DNA from: Minisyncoccota bacterium
GTDB lineage: Bacteria; Patescibacteriota; Minisyncoccia; Minisyncoccales; CG1-02-41-26
DNA: 40,213 nucleotides
Reading direction: 5' to 3'
Assembly: GCA_028718785.1 (NCBI GenBank)
Contig: JAQULB010000001.1
Coordinates: 1-40,213, forward strand
The notes under the pieces were generated by a model, which saw only the letters and a list, made by a program, of their open reading frames with translations, was not told where the DNA came from and made no database searches. Of the stretch, positions 9,177 through 17,037 are shown piece after piece (the first letter of the stretch is position 1; each line of letters opens with the position of its first letter). Both the position numbers and the translations under genes were made by a program.

Positions 9177-9341
9177 TTACTTTTTCCCTTCTTTATGGTC
9201 AGTGTGTTTTCGACAAGTTGAACAATGCTTTTTCATTGCTAATTTGCCCTCAACTTGCTTGGTTTTTCTGGTAAAATAGTTTACTTCTTTGCAAGTTCCA
9301 CACTGCATTTTTGTGAGCGGTTTTTTCTTTTTTGCTGCCAT
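9177..9341 (-). CDS. rpmG: 50S ribosomal protein L33
   Basis: Hand-translated MAAKKKKPLTKMQCGTCKEVNYFTRKTKQVEGKLAMKKHCSTCRKHTDHKEGKK (54 aa; not in the ORF track). Confidence 0.9.
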   Translation of the reverse strand: MAAKKKKPLTKMQCGTCKEVNYFTRKTKQVEGKLAMKKHCSTCRKHTDHKEGKK

Positions 9342-9367
9342 ATATTTTTATTAATTTTAATTCTCAG

Positions 9368-9441
9368 AGCCTGGAGGCGAAATTGCATCGCCGACCTCAT
9401 AATTACCAATTATGTGCTCTAACTAACTGAGCTATCCAGGC
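9368..9441 (-). tRNA. tRNA-Thr (GGT)
   Basis: GCCTGGA/TCCAGGC acceptor; anticodon loop TTGGTAA. Confidence 0.9.
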
Positions 9442-9450
9442 AAAATATTA

Positions 9451-10278
9451 TTACTGTTCATTAATATATTCATTTATCCAATCCATAATTTTCAAAAATA
9501 ATTTTTTATCAGAGTATACGATATGTACTAAGCCATGTTCCATTTTATGCTTTTTATTCTCTGAAAAATTCTCTCTCACATATGGCTTAATAAATTGTGT
9601 TAAAGGAATATTCGTAGTTTCTTGCCAATATTTCTTTAAATAGTCAATGTCTTGATTGGTATAACAATAAAGATGAACCCTCAAACGTTGCTCACTTATT
9701 CCACAAATTTCCCTTAAAAATCTTAAGAAAATCTTAACCATTTCTGGATCGCTATTAGCAAAATTAACCGAAGTTGCTCGTCGTTGACCATCACGATACA
9801 CTTCTTTTCCTCCCTCTGCCCAATACAACATAATACCAGCAACTTTCAATTTTTCTTCTTTTTTGCTTAAGTTTTTCTTAATATTAAAAGATAACTGTTT
9901 TCTCTCAAAAATAAAGTTGTTAGTTTGGGCAATTGGTCTTCTTTCTATACCATATTTCCTCATAAAATCATAGACACTCGAAACAGACCTCCCAAAAAAT
10001 TGCCCAACTTCTTGAGCACTGAATCCCTTTTCTAAATACAAATCTCTCACTTGCTTAAGCTCAAAACTTTTACCATTTAAAAATGGCGGGATTATTTTTC
10101 CGCTATTTCGCAAGCGCCAATATCCGTAATAAGAAGCCTCACTTCTTGAACGCTTTTGAATACTATGTTTCTCTATCCAGTAATCAACTTTATCTTCGCT
10201 ACATCCCAACCTAATGGCAACTTCTTTCATTGATATCCCTGTTTTATATAATTTTTCTAATTGCTCTTTTTCAAGCAT
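9451..10278 (-). CDS. HTH-containing, LAGLIDADG-like putative homing endonuclease/DNA-binding protein
   Basis: Two HTH-like repeats (MKEVAIRLGCSEDKVDYWIEKHSI; SAQEVGQFFGRSVSSVYDFMRKYGI), then AGIMLYWAEGGK and NSDPEMVKIFLRFLREICGI. Confidence 0.55.
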   Translation of the reverse strand: MLEKEQLEKLYKTGISMKEVAIRLGCSEDKVDYWIEKHSIQKRSRSEASYYGYWRLRNSGKIIPPFLNGKSFELKQVRDLYLEKGFSAQEVGQFFGRSVSSVYDFMRKYGIERRPIAQTNNFIFERKQLSFNIKKNLSKKEEKLKVAGIMLYWAEGGKEVYRDGQRRATSVNFANSDPEMVKIFLRFLREICGISEQRLRVHLYCYTNQDIDYLKKYWQETTNIPLTQFIKPYVRENFSENKKHKMEHGLVHIVYSDKKLFLKIMDWINEYINEQ

Positions 10279-10363
10279 GGTGGGTGCGGCAGGACTTGCA
10301 CCTGCGTAGCCCGTAGGCGCTTCTTTTACAGAGAAGTGGAATTGACTGCTCTCCCACGCACCC
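10278..10363 (-). tRNA. tRNA-Tyr (GTA), long variable arm, encoded CCA
   Basis: GGGTGCG/CGCACCC acceptor; anticodon loop CTGTAAA; ends ACCA. Confidence 0.92.
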
Positions 10364-10438
10364 TTAGTTTACTCTATCAAAAAATAGCCGATTATTCAAT
10401 CCTTCGACAAACTCAAGACAAGTTATTAAGCGGGCTCA

Positions 10439-11164
10439 TCATGAGATAATTTTGCTGTATTTTTCCCGCCATTCGTCAATTTTTTTGTGATTTCCCGACA
10501 ATAAAACTTTTGGCACCCGCCAACACTTCTGTTTAGTAGAAGAGTTAGGCGGGCAGGATCTACCTTTTTTATCAACACAAACCACCTCTGGCCTGGTGTA
10601 TTGGGGATATTCCACAAACCCTCCTGTTTTTGTTATCCGCTCCCCTATTAAGCTTTCAGAATTCCCAACTGCCCCGGGTAAAAGCCGCGCCACACTTTCA
10701 ATAGCCACCAAAGCTGGCAATTCACCCCCCATTAAAACATAATCCCCAATGGAAACAATATCTGTGGCCAAATTTTTAGCCACTCGCTCATCAATGGCTT
10801 CGTATCTGCCACAAACAAAAATAAGCTGGTCTTGCTTGGCCCAATTTGTGGCCATTTTTTGCGTAAATTTTTTCCCTCTTGGAGAAAATAAAATCACTTT
10901 TAATTTTTGATTTGTATTTTTAATCTTTAATTTTTGATTTTTGATTTTTTGAATCGCTTTGTAAAGCGGTTCAAACTTTAAAACCATTCCCCTGCCTCCT
11001 CCAAACGGCTTGTCATCAACTGTATTGTGCTTGTCATTGGTAAAATCTCTCAACTGATGAGTTTTTATTTTTAAAACACCCTTTTTCTGGGCTTTAGATA
11101 TTAACGACTGATTAAGATAAAAATCAAAAATCTCGGGAAAAATTGTTATGATGTCAATCAACAT
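10439..11164 (-). CDS. trmD: tRNA (guanine-N1)-methyltransferase TrmD, with in-frame palindromic insertion
   Basis: IDIITIFPEIFDFYLNQSLI, DKPFGGGRGMVLK, CGRYEAIDERV, GDYVLMGGELPAL. Confidence 0.96.
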   Translation of the reverse strand: MLIDIITIFPEIFDFYLNQSLISKAQKKGVLKIKTHQLRDFTNDKHNTVDDKPFGGGRGMVLKFEPLYKAIQKIKNQKLKIKNTNQKLKVILFSPRGKKFTQKMATNWAKQDQLIFVCGRYEAIDERVAKNLATDIVSIGDYVLMGGELPALVAIESVARLLPGAVGNSESLIGERITKTGGFVEYPQYTRPEVVCVDKKGRSCPPNSSTKQKCWRVPKVLLSGNHKKIDEWREKYSKIIS

Positions 11165-11196
11165 AGAACATATAACATAAAACTTATAACGTTATT
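11159..11196. repeat. Heptameric tandem repeat CATAGAA-CATATAA-CATAAAA-CTTATAA-CGTTATT
   Basis: Read directly; 7-nt periodicity. Confidence 0.7.
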
Positions 11197-11551
11197 GCAA
11201 ATTCTTTATAATACCCCACAGCATTGCTCCAACTTTCTCTGCTTTTTCAATTGCTTGTTTATAATCCCGGATAGATAAATATTTCTCTACTAATGAGAAA
11301 TGTAAGAGGCATTTACTTTCTTTTAGTGATCCATAAGAAATCTCTAAAAAATTTTTGTATACTTTTTCTTTTTCTCTATTTCTCGCGTGCCCTTCAATAT
11401 AATTTAGAATAATCGAAAGCGCCGATCTTCTTATTTGTGAAACAACCCCAAATAGATCGTCCCTTGGGAATTTTCTTGTTAATCTGTAAAACAAATGAGC
11501 ATAACTATCCATTTTATTCTTTAAACTTTCGTGAAAAGTTTCAGGTTTCAT
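11192..11551 (-). CDS. Four-helix-bundle protein (23S rRNA IVS / Avd-like family)
   Basis: LTRKFPRDDLFGVVSQIRRSALSIILNYIEGHARN pattern typical of the family. Confidence 0.88.
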   Translation of the reverse strand: MKPETFHESLKNKMDSYAHLFYRLTRKFPRDDLFGVVSQIRRSALSIILNYIEGHARNREKEKVYKNFLEISYGSLKESKCLLHFSLVEKYLSIRDYKQAIEKAEKVGAMLWGIIKNLQ

Positions 11552-11628
11552 GTTTCAAGTTACAAGACATAAATCAAAACAGCGCCACTAAAAATATAGT
11601 AGCACTGTTTCGCTAAAACTCAATGAAT

Positions 11629-11976
11629 TTATAAATTCAAATCCTCTAAGTCCACTTTCTTTTCCTCGGAAAACTCTCGCCTTGGGGCTCTTCCGCCCGC
11701 TGGCTCTTCAATTTTCAAGTTGACTCTGGCGTGATTTTTTAAGCCAACTATTCTCACAAGGTTTCTAATGGCTCTGGCTGTGGAACCGGCCTTTCCAATA
11801 ATTTGGCCCATGTCCTCTGGGTTAACTGTAAGCGTTAACAAAACGCCCATTTCATCAACCCTTCTGTCCACCTTAACATCGTCAGGGTGGTCAACCAGCG
11901 CTTTAATTAAAAAATCAAGAAAATCCTTATCTGGTTCTTTTGTCATATTTTCTTTTTTATCTTTCTTGCTAACCAT
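11629..11976 (-). CDS. khpA: KH-domain RNA-binding protein (KhpA-like)
   Basis: KALVDHPDDVKV...MGQIIGKAGSTARAIRNLVR. Confidence 0.9.
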   Translation of the reverse strand: MVSKKDKKENMTKEPDKDFLDFLIKALVDHPDDVKVDRRVDEMGVLLTLTVNPEDMGQIIGKAGSTARAIRNLVRIVGLKNHARVNLKIEEPAGGRAPRREFSEEKKVDLEDLNL

Positions 11977-12132
11977 TTAATCGCGATAATATTCGCTTTA
12001 CCGACCTTTCCATTTATTCACTTACTTATATTTTAACTATAAAAAATCTCCCGTCAAGGGGAAAACTCATATATCCAGTCATAATTTGACATGTTTGTGT
12101 TTAAGGGTATAATAAAAACAATAAATAAACTC

Positions 12133-12378
12133 ATGAAAAACTACACTTTTAGAGTTATTATAGAGCCCGATGAAAAAAACACATTTCACGGATTTGTGCC
12201 CTCCTTACCTGGCTGCCACACTTGGGGATACTCTATTGAAGAAACTCAAAAAAATCTAAAGGAAGCTATTAAATGTCATATCCAGGGCTTATTAAAAGAC
12301 AAGCAAAGTATTCCAAAAACAGACGAAGGTATGGAGCTCATCCAGACCTTTACTGAAAAAGAACTTGCTTTGGCTTAA
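12133..12378 (+). CDS. hicB: HicB-family antitoxin
   Basis: FHGFVPSLPGCHTWGYSIEETQKNLKEAI; adjacent to hicA. Confidence 0.85.
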   Translation: MKNYTFRVIIEPDEKNTFHGFVPSLPGCHTWGYSIEETQKNLKEAIKCHIQGLLKDKQSIPKTDEGMELIQTFTEKELALA

Positions 12379-12386
12379 CATTTTTT

Positions 12387-12620
12387 ATGCCCAAATTACC
12401 CGTCATTAAATCTAGTCAATTAATAAAAATACTAAATAAAATAGGATTCTTTGAATTTCATTGCGTTGGTAGCCATAAACAATTTAAACATCCCGACGGC
12501 AGACGAACAACCATTGCCGTTCATTCTGGAAAAGATGTCCCAACAGGAACGCTTCGCGCAATTCTTAATGAAATAAATATTTCCATTGAAGAATTTATGA
12601 GGGTAAAAGGTAAAAAATAG
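12387..12620 (+). CDS. hicA: HicA-family mRNA interferase toxin
   Basis: IKSSQLIKILNKIGFFEFHCVGSHKQFKHPDGRRTTIAVHSGKDVPTGTLRAILNE. Confidence 0.88.
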   Translation: MPKLPVIKSSQLIKILNKIGFFEFHCVGSHKQFKHPDGRRTTIAVHSGKDVPTGTLRAILNEINISIEEFMRVKGKK

Positions 12621-12653
12621 TAATTCTCACTAATCCAAAAGTTAAAAAAAGCC

Positions 12654-12678
12654 CCCTGCCGTAAGGCAGGGGGCGTTT
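12654..12678 (+). terminator. Terminator after hicBA
   Basis: GCCCCCTGCCgtaaGGCAGGGGGC followed by GTTTTT. Confidence 0.85.
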
Positions 12679-12821
12679 TTAAATCTCTGTGATGGAGCGA
12701 GGAACCCTGACAAAAGCCAGAGCGAGGAGAGAGATAGCCCTCGCCCCGTCACAAAAATCTAAATTTTGAAATGGGCAATTAAAATTTTAGTAGTATTTTA
12801 ATTGCCCATTCCTTTTGTGCC

Positions 12822-12914
12822 CTACTCAGCCTTTGCCACATCCATAGCGACATCGGCCTTTCGAGCCAGGGCCAGAATGGCCCCAAATAATAAAATCCCA
12901 AAAATCCAATTCAT
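12822..12914 (-). CDS. 30-aa small hydrophobic protein MNWIFGILLFGAILALARKADVAMDVAKAE
   Basis: Hand-translated; strong SD GGAGGTG. Confidence 0.5.
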   Translation of the reverse strand: MNWIFGILLFGAILALARKADVAMDVAKAE

Positions 12915-13089
12915 ATTAACACCTCCTTCCATAGTTTATTTCGCTACCCCAATTCGACTCATTCAATTGAACAAGCTTGTTTAAAAGCTCTTACACCGGT
13001 AAGACCAGTGGAATTTCCAAACAAGCTGGCTCAATTTTTTAACTTATCTAATCAAGGAATTGGGGCAAGGATTTTGTTGTGTAAAATCG

Positions 13090-13125
13090 CTATTTAGTTT
13101 TATCCTTGCCCCGGTTAGTAGCCAT
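13090..13125 (-). CDS. 11-aa putative leader peptide MATNRGKDKTK
   Basis: SD GGAGGTG then ATG; codons overlap one arm of a hairpin. Confidence 0.35.
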   Translation of the reverse strand: MATNRGKDKTK

Positions 13126-13162
13126 TTTTTTCACCTCCTTTCCTCTTGCCCGAATTGAATTT

Positions 13163-13363
13163 TTAAAAACTCCATGTTCGGGTGCCGTCAACAGCGACGG
13201 CAATTGGTTGTGGGAGATAAAATTCCTCCCTCTCCTCATTGTCGGACCTTTTTGGCCTTAAGCCCAAGGCTCCGACGAAGTCTTCTTCTCCGAGGCGCTC
13301 TTCACGCCCCTGTCTCTGCCGCTCAATCGCGGCAATATGAGACCAATAATCTGCTCTCATTAT
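13163..13363 (-). CDS. hypothetical small protein (MRADYWSHIAAIERQRQGREERLGEEDF...)
   Basis: SD AAAGGAGGTG ahead of ATG. Confidence 0.45.
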   Translation of the reverse strand: MMRADYWSHIAAIERQRQGREERLGEEDFVGALGLRPKRSDNEEREEFYLPQPIAVAVDGTRTWSF

Positions 13364-13420
13364 TAACACCTCCTTTCAATAATATTTTAAGTGTTAAATA
13401 AAAAAAACGAGATTGAAATC

Positions 13421-13497
13421 AATCCCTAATCAAGGGGATATGCTAATTCACTTTGCGTTTTATCGCAGGTGAAAGCATATCTCCTCTCAAGGGATTC
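13421..13497. other. Nested stem-loop
   Basis: AATCCCT..AGGGGATATGCT / AGCATATCTCCT..AGGGATT. Confidence 0.55.
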
Positions 13498-13712
13498 CAG
13501 TTTTTGCAAAACTGGATAAATTTCCATATTATCAACGCTTGTCGCTCTCGCAACAGCAATAGTTGGAAAGTCCCCTGTCTTTTTATTTCTCGTTATGGAG
13601 AAACAGACATCAAATTATAAACTCAAAAATCAAAGTTCAAAAATCAAAAATATTTTTAAGAAATTTACAATTTGATAACTGCTTCGCTATTTAATTTTTA
13701 AAATTGAGATAG

Positions 13713-13772
13713 CAAGGAGAATGGGCAAAAGGTTTTCTCTGTATAAGAGTTTTATCCTTCCCATTCTCCTTG
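13713..13772. other. Stem-loop
   Basis: CAAGGAGAATGGG...CCCATTCTCCTTG. Confidence 0.6.
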
Positions 13773-13799
13773 TTGATAGTGTTCCGCTTTTCTTACTGC

Positions 13800-14140
13800 G
13801 TGCACGGGTAAAGAACGCCATTCGTTCTTTTAACCCTCCCGACAATAAGTGTCAGCGGAAACCAGAATCCTATCTCTACTTTAGCTATTGATTATATGCT
13901 ATCTTAAGCGTGTATAAGTTTCTGGTTTCCGCCCGCAACCAGGGCACTACTCCCGTTGCTTAGGCGACGCACCACCTTATGGTGGGAAGTCCCTCGCTAT
14001 CGCTGGGGACAGGCGTCTGCATTTAGAACCGCAAAGCCACGATTGGGCAAAAGAATGTTCTCTCTCCAAAACTGCATTCTTTTAGCCAATGCACTAGCCG
14101 TTGCTAATCCCTCTTGCGCCTCCATCGGAGGCCTGTTTTT
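13800..14140 (+). ncRNA. Candidate structured non-coding RNA, strand tentative
   Basis: At least seven local hairpins: 13806-13836, 13855-13867/13920-13932, 13935-13959, 13972-13985, 13989-14010, 14042-14090, and terminal 14118-14132 followed by GTTTTTA on the plus strand; no convincing ORF. Confidence 0.4.
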
Positions 14141-14463
14141 ATAATGTACTATTTTTTACCCCGTGATGAGCTTTGCTCTACTATTGGGGTCTCTCCTCTA
14201 TCTTTTTATTCATAGAGAGAAAGATGAAGAGAAATATTTTTGAGCTATTTTTGCGGGTGGCGCCTCTATAATGAAAGGCAAATCATTTTGTCCGCTTTGC
14301 TCATTAATAAAGAAAGCTATTTTGAGAACCGAGTTAAGGGATTATCCCCAAAACCAAGCCCTCGCTTTCCCCTCTCTCCTCCTCATCTTTCTCCCTCCAA
14401 ACCAGTGCATTCTGGCTTAGCGGGAATATTATTAATTTATATATTTATTACTTTTTTCCCAAA

Positions 14464-14505
14464 CAAACAGGCGACCTTCCCCTTGTGGAGAGAGTCGCCT
14501 GTTTG
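14464..14505. terminator. Strong hairpin, likely terminator
   Basis: CAAACAGGCGAC...GTCGCCTGTTTG, 12-bp perfect stem. Confidence 0.6.
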
Positions 14506-14730
14506 GCTTATTTTTAAAAGTTTATGTTCAGGCCGTCCTCTCTCCTTGACTGCCTGATTTTTATTAAATTTTATTACTTTTATCTTAACAACCATATTAT
14601 AGCATATAGCTGTTATCTTGTCAAGAGCTTTTAGCATTTTTTATAAAAACCCTTTAAAACCCTTAATTTCACTAACAATTATATCATAGCATACTTGCTT
14701 AAATATGTCAAGCTATATTGGCAACCAAAA

Positions 14731-14752
14731 ACGCGGGTTTCCCCGCGTTAGT
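14731..14752 (-). terminator. Terminator after rpsP
   Basis: AACGCGGGGaaaCCCGCGTTTTT on the minus strand. Confidence 0.85.
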
Positions 14753-14769
14753 ATTTATATATAAATATT

Positions 14770-15339
14770 TTATTCAGATTTTTCAGCTTCACCCGGCTTA
14801 TCTTCAAGCGAAGATGTTGGTTCGGGCTGGGCAACCCCTGGCGCTGGCGTGGCCTCTTTGGGCTCAAATTCTGCTTCTGGTTCAACCGGGGTTTCGCTCG
14901 CCACTTCTTTGGCAACATCTTCTTTGGCTGGCTTTGATTCTTCTGATGCTGGCGCTGGCTGGCTTTGGCTCGCCGTAGCTTCAGCGGAGGTGGCTACCTT
15001 TTCAGCTTCCTTGTCCGCCATAGCTTTAGCGTCGGCGGAGGCCTTGGCTTTAGCTTCTATCGCTTTCTTTTTTGGCTCTTTGTGCATAGCTATCTTTTCG
15101 CCCTCAATAACTTTTTCTTTAACCAACATATTATGCACGGTGTCAGAAGGTTTTGCCCCAACTGAAAGCCAGTGTTTTATTCTGTCTGCTTTAATTTGTT
15201 TTTCTTTGGAAAAAGGGTTTAAAAATCCCACAATTTCCAAAAACCGCCCGCCTCTTGGGGGATTTTTTTTATCAGTTACAACCATTCTATAAAACGGTTG
15301 ATTCTTTTTTCCTGTTCGTAGTAATCTTATACTTAACAT
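14770..15339 (-). CDS. rpsP: 30S ribosomal protein S16 with long Ala/Glu/Pro-rich C-terminal extension
   Basis: MLSIRLLRTGKKNQPFYRMVVTDKKNPPRGGRFLEIVGFLNP; roughly the last 100 aa are low complexity. Confidence 0.95.
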   Translation of the reverse strand: MLSIRLLRTGKKNQPFYRMVVTDKKNPPRGGRFLEIVGFLNPFSKEKQIKADRIKHWLSVGAKPSDTVHNMLVKEKVIEGEKIAMHKEPKKKAIEAKAKASADAKAMADKEAEKVATSAEATASQSQPAPASEESKPAKEDVAKEVASETPVEPEAEFEPKEATPAPGVAQPEPTSSLEDKPGEAEKSE

Positions 15340-15356
15340 AAATTATAATCTTAATT

Positions 15357-16076
15357 TTATTTATTCCAACCCTTAGCTATTAGTCCATTTTTTGCGGCTG
15401 ACTCTTCGGCTTCTTGTTTTGAAGAGCCCTCGCCCTCAGCTATAAGGTCTTTGTTTAAATACACTCCAACCACAAAATTTTTGGCGTGGTCTGGCCCCCA
15501 ATCTTTTATAACTTTATAAGTTGGGGTAATTTTTGTTTTTTCTTGCGCCATTTCTTGAAAATATGATTTGGCGTCTCTGTGAGAACCTTCTTTTAAAATT
15601 TTGGGCAAGACCTTAATTATATTGTCCACAATAAACACTTTACACTTTTCATAGCCCTGGTCAAGGTATAAAGCGCCCAAAAACGCCTCAATGGTGTTGG
15701 CTAAAATATATTGCCTGGCTTTGCCTGTGTCTTTGGTTTCCCCTTTTGATAAAAGCAAATAATCCCCAAAACCCAAATCCTGAGCAATTCCAGACAAGGT
15801 TATGGCATTTACCAAAGCGGCTCGCCAATTTGTCATTTCCCCTTCTGGGTTGTTGTATTCTTTAAATAAATACTCGGTAACCACAAGCTCTAAAACCGCA
15901 TCCCCCAAAAATTCAAGCCGTTCGTTGTGGTCGGAGTGAAAACCTGGATTTTCGTTTAAATAAGAGCGATGGCAGAAGGCCTGCTCTAAAAGCGCTTTAT
16001 TTTTAAATTCTAAATTTAATTTTTTTTCTAATATTGAAAAGTCAATCACATTCGTATAACGTATAACATAGAACAT
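15357..16076 (-). CDS. rnc: Ribonuclease III
   Basis: NERLEFLGDAVLELVVTEYLF; C-terminal dsRBD. Confidence 0.96.
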   Translation of the reverse strand: MFYVIRYTNVIDFSILEKKLNLEFKNKALLEQAFCHRSYLNENPGFHSDHNERLEFLGDAVLELVVTEYLFKEYNNPEGEMTNWRAALVNAITLSGIAQDLGFGDYLLLSKGETKDTGKARQYILANTIEAFLGALYLDQGYEKCKVFIVDNIIKVLPKILKEGSHRDAKSYFQEMAQEKTKITPTYKVIKDWGPDHAKNFVVGVYLNKDLIAEGEGSSKQEAEESAAKNGLIAKGWNK

Positions 16077-16128
16077 AGAACATAATTTATAAAATAATGT
16101 TCTACGTTCTACGGCCTACGTTGTGGGT
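16053..16128. repeat. Heptameric repeats (CGTATAA/CATAGAA, then CTACGTT/CTACGGC) with inverted symmetry between rnc and nusB
   Basis: Direct reading; the second half contains the nusB stop codon. Confidence 0.7.
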
Positions 16129-16559
16129 TTAATCTCTTCTTCATGGGGCATTTCATTGTAAATAGCGCCCAAAACTCCGTTAACAAACTTTCCTGAACTT
16201 GGCCCGCCAAAACTTTTAGCTAATTCAATTGCTTCGTTGATTGCCACTTTTGGTGGCACTTGAGAAGTGTCTTCATACAAAAGCTCAAAAAGTCCAATTC
16301 TAAGAACATTTCTATCAATAATGCTTAATTGATCAATTGGTCGCTCGGGCGCTGAAGTTTCAATAACGCTGTCTAATTTTTCTAAATTATCAATAATGCC
16401 TTTGGTTAAACTTCGAGCAAAGTCCTGCTCGTCAAACCCGCCTCCAAACTCTTGCATATTTCGCTCCAAAACCGAAAAAATTTCGGGTTTTTTTTGGTAA
16501 AAATCCCACTCGTATAATGATTGCAAAACTATTGAGCGAGCAATATGTCTTGAGGCCAT
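16116..16559 (-). CDS. nusB: Transcription antitermination factor NusB
   Basis: [52 protein letters not shown]. Confidence 0.95.
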   Translation of the reverse strand: MASRHIARSIVLQSLYEWDFYQKKPEIFSVLERNMQEFGGGFDEQDFARSLTKGIIDNLEKLDSVIETSAPERPIDQLSIIDRNVLRIGLFELLYEDTSQVPPKVAINEAIELAKSFGGPSSGKFVNGVLGAIYNEMPHEEEIKPTT

Positions 16560-16737
16560 GTTAGAAATTGTTAATTGAATGGCGAATTTATGAGCCGTGA
16601 AATTTACAAGTTCTTACGCCCTGTGAAGTAGAAATTTGATCTGCAAATTTCTGTTTTAAATTTTTAGCAAAAATTTCAAATTACTTCACGGGGTTTAAGG
16701 TTTTGTAAAGCTTGGGCTTCGCCCTCGCTAACAAACC
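16560..16737 (-). repeat. Three-hairpin intergenic element, copy C (no ORF)
   Basis: ccctgtgaagta...tacttcacgggg with two AT-rich inner hairpins; flanking P1/P3 stems. Confidence 0.7.
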
Positions 16738-17037
16738 CTAAAACTTCTTCTTAGAGAGTTCTTCCAGTGTCATTGGTTTTTCCTTTTTCTCGGATTTTTG
16801 GTCTTTTTCGGTTTCTTTAATATCTTTTTCCCTTAATTTCCTATCTTTTTTCTCTAATTTAGCTAAAACATTGATAACCTCTTTGCCTTTATAAAATCCG
16901 CAGTTTGGACAAACACTATGTAGCTTTCTTGGCTTGGCGCATTTTGGGCAAGCACCCAAAGTTGTCTCAGCAATAAACTGATGCATTCTTCTCTTTTTTA
17001 CCCTTGATTTTGTTAGATGTCTTTTTGGAACACTCAT
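16738..17037 (-). CDS. rpmF: 50S ribosomal protein L32 with charged C-terminal extension
   Basis: MSVPKRHLTKSRVKKRRMHQ...CPKCAKPRKLHSVCPNCGFYKGKEV. Confidence 0.95.
   Translation of the reverse strand: MSVPKRHLTKSRVKKRRMHQFIAETTLGACPKCAKPRKLHSVCPNCGFYKGKEVINVLAKLEKKDRKLREKDIKETEKDQKSEKKEKPMTLEELSKKKF

Noticed and set aside
13800-14140. tmRNA, RNase P RNA or SRP RNA
   Set aside because: Looked for the tRNA-like T-arm/tag peptide, the GAGGAAAGTCC core and the SRP GGAA tetraloop motif; none convincing on either strand.
13956-14144. 62-aa plus ORF in the hairpin-rich region
   Set aside because: Sequence is accounted for by hairpins and a terminator; no SD or protein-like character.
14340-14400. 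Polypyrimidine tract as a special signal
   Set aside because: Low-complexity stretch with no paired partner or repeat copy that I could see.
14849-15292. 147-aa plus-strand ORF opposite rpsP
   Set aside because: Antisense of S16; Ala/Ser-rich translation is a by-product of rpsP composition.
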